Shown here in pieces: positions 1 to 8,743 of a DNA stretch of 64,000 nucleotides. The notes below the pieces were generated by a model that was not told the origin of the DNA, made no database searches, and saw only the letters and a list, made by a program, of their open reading frames with translations. Both the position numbers and the translations under genes were made by a program. How positions within the stretch are numbered: position 1 is the first letter of the stretch; each line of letters starts with the position of its first letter. Origin of the DNA: Bacillota bacterium (lineage in GTDB: Bacteria; Bacillota; SHA-98; UBA4971); assembly GCA_012842395.1 (NCBI GenBank), contig DUSX01000003.1, positions 52,878 to 116,877 on the forward strand, written 5' to 3'.

Positions 1-56
1 CTTACCCAAAGATGCTGTCCACTCTGCTGTATCTGCTGCGGCCTGCCCGCCACGGC

Positions 57-314
57 TTACTCATCAGCAACTATGGTGATCTCGAACACGTGCCTCGCGG
101 GGTCGAACCCGCATGCCTCGACGGTTCCCGACACGGGACACACGACACGGCCGCCGAAATCGGGCGCGACCCCAAGGTCCTGGCCCCGGCGAACGCGATC
201 GCCGGGGCGTACCCGTGTTCCCCCAGTGGCTTCGACGGCCACGGTCACGACACGCGAGCCTTCCTCGCACTGCCGGCCGTGCTGCTGTTTCGAACCTTCC
301 CCGTCCGGAGACAT
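57..314 (-). CDS. Small barrel-sandwich (RnfC/biotinyl-like) domain protein
   Basis: An 85-residue protein. The central part reads RVRPGDRVRRGQDLGV followed by CPVSGTVEA, the paired half-motifs of barrel-sandwich hybrid domains (RnfC N-terminal barrel, biotinyl/lipoyl carriers), in which GD-V--GQ-LG leads one half and P--G-V the other. No lysine sits in a biotinyl MKM-type position, so it is probably not a covalent cofactor carrier. The ATG is chosen because AAAGGAG lies nine bases upstream. It ends close to the window edge, with a 20-codon frame overlapping its stop. Partner and function are unknown; the domain assignment is by pattern only. Confidence 0.5.
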   Translation of the reverse strand: MSPDGEGSKQQHGRQCEEGSRVVTVAVEATGGTRVRPGDRVRRGQDLGVAPDFGGRVVCPVSGTVEACGFDPARHVFEITIVADE

Positions 315-441
315 GCCACCATGCTCCTTTCACGTTCCGCGCGGCCTGCCCGGGGCGGAAGTATGAAGACACACATGCCTCGCGTGCAGCGCAAGTGCGG
401 ACGTGCGTTGGTTGGCCTCCCTATGTGCCCCTGCGAGTCGC

Positions 442-1854
442 CTACTTGCCAACCGTCCCAGGAAACTCGACTCCTGCTGCGGCGGCGACTTTGCCTGCGA
501 TCTCAGTATTGTCGATGACCCCGGAGAACGCACCGGCACCGGGTCCAAAGGCGTACAGAGGCACAGGGTTTCCGGTGTGGCCTCCTGTCTCGCTCTTGAG
601 CTGGACCTGCGGCGAGACGATGCCCATGTTGAGCCGCGCGGCGATCACCGCTCCTATCGCATATCCGACTTGATACGAAGCTCGCCCGCTCATGGATTGG
701 ACAAGCCGGATCTCGTCGTCACTGAGGTCCTTTATGCCTGCGAACTCCTCGAATACCCTGGCGATGCTCTCCGGCGAGAACTTGCCGTCGGCGCCGGTCT
801 CCAGCTTCAACGCCATGAACTCTGGCGATACCTTGATAGTGCCCAGGGATTCATAGTCGAGCGGTTCGGTGGCTGAGAACCCCATCGTATCATGGTCTGC
901 GGTCACTATCACAAGGGTGTCACCGGACTCCTTCGCGAACTCGTGCACGAGCTCTACAGCTTTGGCGAAATCGGCTATCTCTGCGACCACGCCGGGAACG
1001 TCGCCCGCGTGCGCAGCATGGTCAATGCGCGAGCCCTCGATCATGAGGAAGAACCCGTCACTCGCTGTCTTGAGTACCTCAAGGGCCTTCGCGGTCATGT
1101 CGGCGAGTGAAGGTTCCTGGGTCCCGAGGTAAACGCGGTCTTTCTGGTAGTTCATGTACGAGGGGTGGAAAAGGCCGAGCACCTTTGCCCCGCCGCCGGC
1201 TGGCACGGCCGAGAGCTCATCTTTCGTAGTCACGACGGCATACCCCTTGGCCGCAGCCTCAGCCATGATGTCGCGGCCGTCCTTACGCTTTCCGTCACCC
1301 TTGCCCGAAGGCAGGTATTGGTCTCGCCCGCCCCCGAGCAGAACGTCTATCCCAGAATCAAAGAGCTGTGCTGCGATCTCCTGGGAGCCGCCGCGGGTGC
1401 CCCAATGTGCGCCGAAAGCCGCGGGGGTCGCGTCGTAGATCGTGTTGGTGACAACGAGTCCCGTGGCTTTACCCGCTGCCCGCATGGCTTCCAGGATGGT
1501 TGGAACCACGGTGCCGTCAGGCAGGACGGATATCATCCCGTTATTCGTTTTGTGCCCCGTGGCTATTGCTGTCGCTGCTGCGGCGGAGTCCGTCACTGTG
1601 TTATTGAGGGAGTGCGTTGTCACTATGGCGACGTTCGGGAACGTTTCGAAAGGAAACCGACCGTCCGGGCCCAGAAGCGCGTTTCTTGAGACCTGAAGCG
1701 CACCAAAACCCATTCCATCGCCGATGCACAGGATGACGTTCTTCGCCTGAGACGCGTTGGCACCCGGTTCCCCGGAGGCAGCAAACACCACCGACCCAAA
1801 CAACGCGACGAGAGCGACGGTAACCAGCACCTTGAGAAAACCGCTTCTTCTCAC
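442..1854 (-). CDS. phoA: Secreted alkaline phosphatase (PhoA family)
   Basis: Hydrolyses phosphate monoesters outside the membrane to release phosphate. The GTG start is chosen because GGAGGT lies eight bases upstream and the protein then begins with a clean signal peptide: MRRSG, a hydrophobic run, then FAAS at about residue 25. Family motifs in the 470-residue form are the metal-binding GDGMG (Asp46), the nucleophile motif TDSAAAATAIATG (Ser90), VTADHD (late metal ligands) and GGHTGNPVPLYAFGP near the C-terminus. Length matches bacterial PhoA. It stands alone, with 127 bases before the next gene downstream. An in-frame ATG at 1950 exists but lacks a binding site and would bury the signal peptide. 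Confidence 0.93.
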   Translation of the reverse strand: MRRSGFLKVLVTVALVALFGSVVFAASGEPGANASQAKNVILCIGDGMGFGALQVSRNALLGPDGRFPFETFPNVAIVTTHSLNNTVTDSAAAATAIATGHKTNNGMISVLPDGTVVPTILEAMRAAGKATGLVVTNTIYDATPAAFGAHWGTRGGSQEIAAQLFDSGIDVLLGGGRDQYLPSGKGDGKRKDGRDIMAEAAAKGYAVVTTKDELSAVPAGGGAKVLGLFHPSYMNYQKDRVYLGTQEPSLADMTAKALEVLKTASDGFFLMIEGSRIDHAAHAGDVPGVVAEIADFAKAVELVHEFAKESGDTLVIVTADHDTMGFSATEPLDYESLGTIKVSPEFMALKLETGADGKFSPESIARVFEEFAGIKDLSDDEIRLVQSMSGRASYQVGYAIGAVIAARLNMGIVSPQVQLKSETGGHTGNPVPLYAFGPGAGAFSGVIDNTEIAGKVAAAAGVEFPGTVGK

Positions 1855-2162
1855 ACCAACACACCTCCAGCCGTCTAGTTGGATTGTCATAAGTCCGCGC
1901 TGCCTTTCGGCGCGCAAGCCCTGGCCGGAGTTGCCGGGCTCACCATCCATGGACCGGGCGTTTGCCCTGCAACGTGTGTTGTTGAAGACTGGCAGATGGG
2001 GGAGCTAGATCCTCCACGTCCGGTCGTGGAATCACCCGCGACCCCAGTGCGCTCGGGAACAGAGACGAAGACTTCGCGGGCACCGCGCTTGGTCCGCGCG
2101 AGGATGGCCCGCCATGCGCTGCATGTCCCCGGACTCGCGCACCGAACGCCAGCAGCCGGACA
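1855..2162. other. Intergenic region upstream of alkaline phosphatase
   Basis: 308 bases between two minus-strand genes. It should contain the phosphatase promoter, but I found no clear -35/-10 pair or Pho-box-like direct repeat by eye. No coding frame with a ribosome binding site and recognisable protein was seen. Confidence 0.4.
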
Positions 2163-2900
2163 TTATCTATTCTGCGCGGGCGGCTCTTCCCCTGCCGACG
2201 CGGACCCTGGTTTTGGACGATCGTCATACTGATCCACGTACAGCTCGCCCTTTGTGTTGAGCATCGCAAGCATTACATCGCCGGGCTCGAGGCCCATGAG
2301 CGCGAGCTTGCCTCGCAGCCAGCCCTCCGATAATCTGTTCTTGTCGAGGTTCGCCGAGATGATTTGTCCCTGGAGGATCAGTACCGACCCGAGTCCCTCG
2401 TAGGTTGTGGGGATACCGAGGTCTGCTGGGGTGAGCGGCCTTTTCTGCGATTTCGGAAGCACGCTCAGCCTGCCGCTTGGTTCGAGGACAGCGAACTCGA
2501 CGTCGGCGATGTCGAAGATGCTCTTGAGACGGAGGCGCGCCATGAGCTCGTCAAGAGTGATGTTGACCCGTCGGAGGTTGCACTCAAGAACCTTGCCGTT
2601 CTCAATGAGGGTGACGGATGAGCCCACGAGGAGTCTGCGCACAGCTCTCCACCGCACTGCGGCGGCTGACGTGAGGTACGCTAGGCACGCGAACGTCATC
2701 ATGGCGACGAACGTGTTGAGAACGTTGAGCTCGGTGTTGTAAGCCAGCGCCGCGGCCATCGACCCTAGGGCGATCCGGGCGGCGAGGGTAAGATGGGACG
2801 TCGGCCATATGGTGTGGCGCCCGGAGATGTGGGTTGCCACCAGAAGCCTGAAGAACGCAATAGCCGAGCGGGCGATCGATACGAGGACGGGCTGCTGCAC
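2163..2900 (-). CDS. DUF421 (YetF-like) membrane protein
   Basis: An inner-membrane protein of about 245 residues. Three hydrophobic segments occupy roughly the first 90 residues. A soluble DUF421/YetF C-terminal domain follows, recognisable from LIENGKVLECNLRRVNITLDE, the LRLKSIFDIADVEFAVLEPSG stretch (split here by position, about residues 125-145) and the later PLTPADLGI. Members occur in spore formers, some affecting spore germination or envelope properties; the biochemical role is unknown. GTG at 2900 is preferred because CCGGAGG lies just upstream and the first membrane segment starts where family members start. A longer form from GTG 2939 is possible. The tail is charged and proline-rich. 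Confidence 0.82.
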   Translation of the reverse strand: MQQPVLVSIARSAIAFFRLLVATHISGRHTIWPTSHLTLAARIALGSMAAALAYNTELNVLNTFVAMMTFACLAYLTSAAAVRWRAVRRLLVGSSVTLIENGKVLECNLRRVNITLDELMARLRLKSIFDIADVEFAVLEPSGRLSVLPKSQKRPLTPADLGIPTTYEGLGSVLILQGQIISANLDKNRLSEGWLRGKLALMGLEPGDVMLAMLNTKGELYVDQYDDRPKPGSASAGEEPPAQNR

Positions 2901-3178
2901 GGTGACCTCCGGAAGCGGACGGGTTCTCTGCTCTGGCACGCTCCGTACAGTCTTATAGTCTCTGGGAAACAGCCGGGCCTATGCGCGAGCTCTGTATGAG
3001 CGCAACAGAGCACCGCGTCACGAATAACCCGGCCTCATGGATCGTCGAAAACTAACGGAGGACGTCAGCTGGCTTCGAGTCAGCTTCGAACGCGAGTTCG
3101 GGTTGAGCCCAGGCTGCCTCGCCTCCGCGCTCGCCTCCGCGGGTGGGCGGACGCGCAGGATCCTAGAGGAGAGGGGAG

Positions 3179-3973
3179 ATGCGAATGGACCAGGCAGGCG
3201 GCGTGGCCGTCAAAGTTCGCGACCTCGTGGTGCAGTATGGCTCTGTCGTGGCCGTGGACGGCCTGTCGTTCGAGGTCAGGCGCGGCGAGGTATACGGGCT
3301 CCTGGGGCCGAACGGCGCTGGCAAGAGCAGCACCATCAAGACTCTCGTGGGGCTCGTGGAGCCGAGATCAGGAGAGGTGAGCGTCTTCGGGCACCCCCGC
3401 AGTGACGAGATGACCGTGAAGGGCTTGATCGGCTACGTGCCCGAGGACGTCCTCCTGTTCGATTCCTTGACACCGCGAGAGTTCCTAGAGTTCATAGCGT
3501 CCGTGCGGCGGCTGCCGGCCGCCGAGGCGAACGGCAGGGTGGAACAGATGGTCAAAGCGTTCCGGCTCGAATCGCACTTCGACAGCCCCATTGCTACGCT
3601 CTCGCTCGGAACGAAACAGAAGGTTGCCGTTATGGCGGCGCTCTTGCATGATCCGCCGCTCCTCATCTTGGACGAGCCGCTCAACGGGCTGGACGCGCGC
3701 ACCTCCCGCATTCTCAAAGAGCTCGTAAGCTTGCACGCGCGCAAGGGCGGCGCGGCCATCTTCTGCACGCACATCATGGAGGTGGCGGAGCGCTTGTGCA
3801 CGCGGGTGGGCATAGTGAACCACGGCCGGATGGTCGGTGAGGGAACCATCGATGAGCTGCGGGCGCTCGTTCATGCGGACGAGTCGCTCGAGAACATCTT
3901 TCTCAAGGTGACGGCAGAGGAGGCCGGCATCGACGAAACCATAAGGGCGCTCGAAGGCGAGGGAAACGGTTGA
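3179..3973 (+). CDS. ABC transporter ATP-binding protein (ABC-2 exporter type)
   Basis: ATPase subunit of a two-gene ABC exporter. Walker A is GPNGAGKSS (residues 43-51), the signature is LSLGTKQK, Walker B is LLILDEPLNGLD, and the H-loop lies in IFCTHIMEV. The PNGAGKSS Walker A and the short single-domain layout are typical of ABC-2 exporters (drug, lantibiotic or Na+ type). AGGAG stands seven bases before ATG 3179; ATG 3185 is an alternative. The stop overlaps the TTG start of the permease gene by four bases, so translation is probably coupled. Substrate cannot be told. Confidence 0.9.
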   Translation: MRMDQAGGVAVKVRDLVVQYGSVVAVDGLSFEVRRGEVYGLLGPNGAGKSSTIKTLVGLVEPRSGEVSVFGHPRSDEMTVKGLIGYVPEDVLLFDSLTPREFLEFIASVRRLPAAEANGRVEQMVKAFRLESHFDSPIATLSLGTKQKVAVMAALLHDPPLLILDEPLNGLDARTSRILKELVSLHARKGGAAIFCTHIMEVAERLCTRVGIVNHGRMVGEGTIDELRALVHADESLENIFLKVTAEEAGIDETIRALEGEGNG

Positions 3974-5754
3974 GGACGGAACAAGAAGTCTCGCATGCCT
4001 CAAGGCGTCTTGCTGATCTGTGGCGCATATCGGGCCTTGTGTACAGGGAGGCGATGTTCCAGAGCCTTTACGTGCTGAAGCGTGGGGGTCAGCTTCCTGA
4101 GACCAAAGCACCAGGCGACTTCAGGCGCTTCATGACCCAGGGCGCCATTGTGATGAAAGTCTTTCTGTGCATCTTCCTCGCAGGCACCGCAGTGGGTGCG
4201 GTCTTGGCGGTTGAAAAAGCCTCGTTCCCCGGGGTGACCCCCGCTGTGGCCATGGCCGTTGTTGTAGGTATCTTCGTGCTCTCTGTCATGTTCATTATCA
4301 CCGTAATGGCCATTGACGTGGTAACGGGGTTCGTCGCCGCAAAGGCCGTGCAAACGCTCGTAGCCCTCCCCATGTCGCGACGCGAGGTGGCCACCACGGC
4401 CCTTCTGGGCTTTCTCCGGATCTTTGACGCCCCGCTGGTCACGGGCGTCGTTGCGTTTGCTGTCGCGCACGCCGTTCTGACACGTTCTGTTTTAGGGGCC
4501 ATGGCATATGCCGTGGGTGTGGCGACCGCAGAAGCCTTTGCGGTAGTCCTTGCGCTTTCGCTAGCAGAGCTTTTTTATGCGAGGGTGTTCAACCGCGCGG
4601 GGTCCGGTCTCCAAAGCGCGGCGAGGGCATTGTACCTTCTTGTGTCCATTATGCCCGGGGTCGGGATGTACCTTCTATTCAGCTATCAGGCTTCCGCAGG
4701 CAAGGCGGTGCTCTCCGCTGTGGCTGCCCACCCGGGGCTTGGGGTCGCGCTAATGTTCATTTACCCTGTGTCCTTCGGCTTCGTGGTCGCGGTTGCTTCC
4801 GGCGTGCAAGGGGCCTCACATGCCATGCTGGTGGGCTCGGGATTAGCCTGCCTTGTGTACGTCGGCATCGCGGTCTTGAGCCTTCGGTGGGCTGCGCAGC
4901 GGCTCAGCGCACGGGCGCTCAACAGCGAGGTTCCTGGCATGGGCGCCGGGTGGCGGCTGTCTCCAACGGGGGCGGGTGCGAGAAGCTTCAGATTGAAGAT
5001 CGTGGCGCCGTGGCTTGGCGTCCTCGTCAAGGACATGCGTATCGTGTTTAGGTCGCCATCTGAGGCCGCGTTGCTCCTCATGCCTGCCGCGGCCGTGGTC
5101 CCGTGGGCCATCACGATGGGTTCTCGCGGCCGGCTTGCGGTGGGTGCTCCTGACCTCGCCACATTCCTGGGGCTCATGGCCGTCACCGCCGTCCCCGCGC
5201 TCGTTAACGTGGAAGCGATCGGGTACACTTACTTGAAGACACTTCCCGTAAAGGCGCGGTGGAGCCTCGCAGCAAAGGCAGCTGTCGCGACCACCACTTA
5301 CGTTGCATCGGTCATCGTATTGCTGGTGGTATCGATTCTGGTTGGGCGAGGCGAGGCCGACCAGATCGCTGTGTTTGGCGCATCCGGGGTCATGCCCACA
5401 GCCGCGGGCTCGCTGGTGACAGGTTTCGCGCTGTCATGGCGACCGGGCCGTGCTGGTCGGGGCGGTGGCCGCGCGGCCCGTCCTGACCGACCCCATCGCC
5501 GACCTCATCGTAGTGCTGACAGCCGCCCCGGTCTCCATCGCGGCCCGAGACTGAGGGTAAGCCCGTTTACGTCTCCGTGGGCCTACCTCAAGGCCGTCGC
5601 CAGCGGTGGACTAGTCATAGCAGTGCCTCATGTGGCCGCGCGAATCGGGCGGGCGGCCCTCGGGCTTCCGCAGCTGCCGACGTATTTCATCCTGGGCCTT
5701 CTTGAGTTCGGCCTTGTCGCCGCAACGACGCTCTTGCGACCGCGCGCAGACTAG
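3970..5754 (+). CDS. ABC exporter permease with an internal frame-displaced stretch
   Basis: Multi-spanning membrane partner of the upstream ATPase. It is read as one 594-residue frame with many hydrophobic segments from about residue 57 to 270 and again from about 350 to the end. Residues about 492-526 (bases about 5440-5553) are Arg/Pro/Gly-rich and look wrong for a membrane protein. In the frame beginning at base 5444 the same DNA reads hydrophobic and sensible, including [20 protein letters not shown] and [15 protein letters not shown], then stops at 5552-5554. Two compensating indels would restore a normal permease, so the gene may be double-frameshifted or the assembly may hold two errors. 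The TTG start overlaps the ATPase stop. It converges with acetate kinase, overlapping by four bases. Confidence 0.75.
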   Translation: MRTEQEVSHASRRLADLWRISGLVYREAMFQSLYVLKRGGQLPETKAPGDFRRFMTQGAIVMKVFLCIFLAGTAVGAVLAVEKASFPGVTPAVAMAVVVGIFVLSVMFIITVMAIDVVTGFVAAKAVQTLVALPMSRREVATTALLGFLRIFDAPLVTGVVAFAVAHAVLTRSVLGAMAYAVGVATAEAFAVVLALSLAELFYARVFNRAGSGLQSAARALYLLVSIMPGVGMYLLFSYQASAGKAVLSAVAAHPGLGVALMFIYPVSFGFVVAVASGVQGASHAMLVGSGLACLVYVGIAVLSLRWAAQRLSARALNSEVPGMGAGWRLSPTGAGARSFRLKIVAPWLGVLVKDMRIVFRSPSEAALLLMPAAAVVPWAITMGSRGRLAVGAPDLATFLGLMAVTAVPALVNVEAIGYTYLKTLPVKARWSLAAKAAVATTTYVASVIVLLVVSILVGRGEADQIAVFGASGVMPTAAGSLVTGFALSWRPGRAGRGGGRAARPDRPHRRPHRSADSRPGLHRGPRLRVSPFTSPWAYLKAVASGGLVIAVPHVAARIGRAALGLPQLPTYFILGLLEFGLVAATTLLRPRAD

Positions 5755-6971
5755 AACGACACCGCGGTGGCACGCAGGGACGAAACGATGTCCATCGTGT
5801 CCCTGGCGATAACGAGTTCCTCGTTTGTGGGGATGACAAGCACCTTCACCGCCGAGCCTTCCGCTGAGATATCGGCCTCCTTGCCCCTTATCTCGTTTTT
5901 CGCGAGGTCGATCTTCACTCCCAGGAACCCGAGTCCTTCGCACACCCTGCGCCGCAGGAGTGGCGAATTCTCGCCGATCCCCGCTGTGAAGACGATGACG
6001 TCCACGCCGTTCATGGCCGCCGCGTATGCTCCTATGTACTTGCGAACGCGGTATTCATAGACGTCGAAAGCGTCTTTGGCCCGGGGGTTGCCCTGCGCCA
6101 TCCCGGCCTCGATCTCCCGCATGTCGCCGCTCAAGCCGGAAAGCCCCATAAGGCCGCTGTGCTTGTTGAGCATGGCGTTCGCCTCTGCCGGCGTCAACTG
6201 CTCTTGCTCCATCACGAAGAACACCACGCCTGGATCGAGGTCTCCGCTCCGTGTCCCCATCATGAGTCCTTCGAGAGGGGTGAACCCCATGCTTGTGTCT
6301 ACGGACTTGCCGCCCTTTACGGCCGCGATGCTAGCTCCATTTCCAAGATGGCAGCTGACTATTTTCAGGTCCTCCAGAGGTTTTCCGAGGATCTCGGATG
6401 CGCGCTGCGCCACGTACCTGTGTGAGGTCCCGTGAAAGCCGTATCTCCGCACCTTATAGCGCTGGTAAAGCACATATGGGATGGCGTACAGGAACGCCTG
6501 CCGGGGCATCGTGGAGTGGAAGGCCGTGTCGAACACCGCCACCTGAGGCACGCCGGGCATGAGCGCCTCTGCTGCTGCAATGCCTGTGAGATTCGGGGGG
6601 TTGTGAAGGGGTGCAAGGTCAATGCAGTCGCGTAGCGCTTTCTTGACCTCCTCTGTGATGAGAACAGAGCCTGTAAAAGCCTCGCCGCCGTGGACCACGC
6701 GATGGCCGACAGCTCCGATCTCACTGACATCGCGGATGACACCGTGCTCTTGGTGGGTGAGCATATCCAAGACCTTGCTGATGGCGGTGGTGTGGTCGAG
6801 GACGGGGCCGACCTGCTTGACAGGTTGCCGTCCTTCGGGCCGGTGCGTCAAGATCGCATCGTCCGAGCCGATGCGCTCGACGAGGCCCTTTGCCATTACT
6901 GATTCATCATCCATGTTGAAGAGCTGGTACTTTACGGATGAGCTACCGCAATTAAGGACGAATATCTTCAT
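5751..6971 (-). CDS. ackA: Acetate kinase
   Basis: Interconverts acetate plus ATP with acetyl phosphate plus ADP, the ATP-yielding last step of acetate fermentation. The N-terminus [18 protein letters not shown] is the family signature; later motifs include [33 protein letters not shown] and FTAGIGENS. The length of 406 residues is normal. AGGAGG lies seven bases before the ATG. It is downstream of the 3-hydroxyacyl-CoA dehydrogenase gene with a 44-base gap, so the two are probably one transcript. No phosphotransacetylase gene is in the window. Confidence 0.97.
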   Translation of the reverse strand: MKIFVLNCGSSSVKYQLFNMDDESVMAKGLVERIGSDDAILTHRPEGRQPVKQVGPVLDHTTAISKVLDMLTHQEHGVIRDVSEIGAVGHRVVHGGEAFTGSVLITEEVKKALRDCIDLAPLHNPPNLTGIAAAEALMPGVPQVAVFDTAFHSTMPRQAFLYAIPYVLYQRYKVRRYGFHGTSHRYVAQRASEILGKPLEDLKIVSCHLGNGASIAAVKGGKSVDTSMGFTPLEGLMMGTRSGDLDPGVVFFVMEQEQLTPAEANAMLNKHSGLMGLSGLSGDMREIEAGMAQGNPRAKDAFDVYEYRVRKYIGAYAAAMNGVDVIVFTAGIGENSPLLRRRVCEGLGFLGVKIDLAKNEIRGKEADISAEGSAVKVLVIPTNEELVIARDTMDIVSSLRATAVSF

Positions 6972-7015
6972 GGCGCCGCCTCCTGCTGGGTGTTGCGATT
7001 TGCTCTAGATTGAGG

Positions 7016-7888
7016 TCATTCGATGAGGTTTCCATCTTCGTCATATCTGAAGAATCCCTGGCCTGTCTTGACGCCGAGGTGCCCTCCGCGCACGAGCTTA
7101 CGGAGCAGGGGGCACGGTCTGAACTTGTGGTCCCCAAGGTCGTGGAACAGCCGTTCCATGAAGGTCAGGACTGCATCCAGGCCCATACGGTCGGCGAGTT
7201 CAAGCGGCCCTCTTGGGAGGTCAAAGCCCAGCTTCATGGCGGTATCGATGTCCTTAGCCGATGCCACGCCCTCCATCAGGGCATACATTGCTTCATTCAG
7301 GAGCGGCGCGATGAGCCTCGTCGTCACAAAACCGGGCGACTCGTGCACCTCGACGCCGGTCTTGCCCAGGCTTGCAATGAACTTGCTGGCCTGCGCGAAT
7401 GTCTCGTCGGATGTTTTGAGCCCGCGGACGATCTCGACCAACTTGATCCTGGTGACCGGGCTCAGGAAGTGGAGCCCGATGACCTTGTCCGGCCTGCTCG
7501 TGGCAGCCGCAAGCTCGGTTACGCTCAGAGTGGACGTATTCGTCGCAAACACCACATGAGCCGTGCAAAGGTCATCGAGGGCCCTGAGTACCTCCTTCTT
7601 CACTTCGGGGTCCTCGGTGACCGCCTCAATTACAAGGTCGGCCGGTGCGATGCTGGCGAGTTGAAACGCGGGCCGGATGCGGCCGAGGGTAAGCCTCTTT
7701 TCCGCCTCGGTGATGGCCCATTTCTCCAACCTTTTGTTGAGGCTCCTTTCGATGCGTGCCCGGGCTTCGTTAACGAGTTCCTCGGTGCGGTCCACGAGGA
7801 TCACTTCGTAGCCCTTTTCCGCAACACTCTCTGCAATGCCGCAGCCCATTGTGCCCGCGCCCACGATGCCGACCTTTCGAATTGCCAC
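7016..7888 (-). CDS. hbd: 3-hydroxyacyl-CoA (3-hydroxybutyryl-CoA) dehydrogenase
   Basis: Oxidises or reduces short-chain 3-hydroxyacyl-CoA with NAD(P). The N-terminal Rossmann motif is [14 protein letters not shown] (from residue 7). The catalytic His is in GLHFLSPV (His140), with IEAVTED and ATNTSTLS completing the active site. The C-terminal domain has the family's SPGFVTTR and a closing [11 protein letters not shown]. The GTG start is chosen because GGGAGG lies nine bases upstream; an upstream ATG at 7915 has no good site. At 290 residues it matches Hbd of clostridial butyrate pathways, though the role could equally be in beta-oxidation. Likely co-transcribed with acetate kinase. Confidence 0.93.
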   Translation of the reverse strand: MAIRKVGIVGAGTMGCGIAESVAEKGYEVILVDRTEELVNEARARIERSLNKRLEKWAITEAEKRLTLGRIRPAFQLASIAPADLVIEAVTEDPEVKKEVLRALDDLCTAHVVFATNTSTLSVTELAAATSRPDKVIGLHFLSPVTRIKLVEIVRGLKTSDETFAQASKFIASLGKTGVEVHESPGFVTTRLIAPLLNEAMYALMEGVASAKDIDTAMKLGFDLPRGPLELADRMGLDAVLTFMERLFHDLGDHKFRPCPLLRKLVRGGHLGVKTGQGFFRYDEDGNLIE

Positions 7889-8657
7889 AGCCCGATGACC
7901 TCCCGCGTTCGCCATATCATGTTTATCTACATCAGCGTATCAACGACGGCGAATGAGCAACTCCGAAGCTGACACGATGCCTCGTCGGAGACAGTGGGTT
8001 CGCCTGCCGGCTGTCGTCCCCACTCCACACGCAACTTCCGACAAGCCTGGGCTTGGTCATCCACACATACCACTGGTACCGGAGTAGTTACCCATACCAA
8101 CCAGCTGCCGCCGCCGTCGAGAAGACGAAAACGGCAGCCACAGGATGAAAACGGGCAACCACCGGTCATTTTCAACGTAACAAGTGAACGACGTCACAAT
8201 CCCGCGGGGACCACTGCCAACGCAAACGACCGAGGTCCGCGGCGCTTTCGTCGGCGCGACAGGCAGGCTTGCGTCTGCGCTCCAGCGCCACGATCTCGAC
8301 GCGCCCAGCCAGAGCCCGTATCGTCTCAAAACCCTTCTCCATTTTAGACCTAGGGACCCGCCGGGTCAACCTTTCGCAGGCGATTCTCACGTAAAGTACC
8401 ACAAGTAGAAAATGTTACTGCGCCCGACGCAGGTGTCGGGGCTTCCATAAGAGGCAAGGGGCGAAAGCAGTCCGTGCCGAGCGGAGCTTGAGAGTCTCGC
8501 GCGGCGCCGGGATGCCCGCGGCGCAGACCCCGACATGGAACGAACAGTCCTGCAGGTGCCGCCACGCCGGGTCGTGGCAAGCGACCCGCGGCGGTCGAGC
8601 GTCGAGCACAGAGCGCTAAACCCAGGAGCTCCGAGGCGATTCTGCTCGTATCCACGA
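7889..8657. other. Long intergenic region between divergent genes
   Basis: About 770 bases between a minus-strand and a plus-strand gene. The frames present have atypical composition, no convincing binding sites and no recognisable protein. The only structure noted is a short inverted repeat CCCGAC/GTCGGG around 8427-8449. The only strong signal is the promoter at its right end, listed separately. Confidence 0.4.
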
Positions 8658-8686
8658 TTGACACTGGTAGACGCTTAACATATAAT
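8658..8686 (+). promoter_or_regulatory. Perfect-consensus sigma-A promoter
   Basis: TTGACA at 8658-8663, a 17-base spacer, and TATAAT at 8681-8686. Both hexamers match the housekeeping consensus exactly. It lies about 57 bases before the start of the PEPCK/HPr-kinase-like gene and points toward it. Confidence 0.88.
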
Positions 8687-8743
8687 GCACCACAAAGGCT
8701 GGTGCGGGCGGGGCCGGCCCCCAGTCCCGGGAGGAAGGACGCG

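Noticed and set aside
2..64. 20-codon minus-strand frame overlapping the stop of the first gene
   Set aside because: The overlap could allow coupling, but the peptide is Arg/Ser-rich, has no recognisable features and lies at the window edge.
7010..7972. Long plus-strand frame (320 codons) opposite the 3-hydroxyacyl-CoA dehydrogenase gene
   Set aside because: It is antisense to a clear gene, and codon bias of GC-rich DNA explains it.
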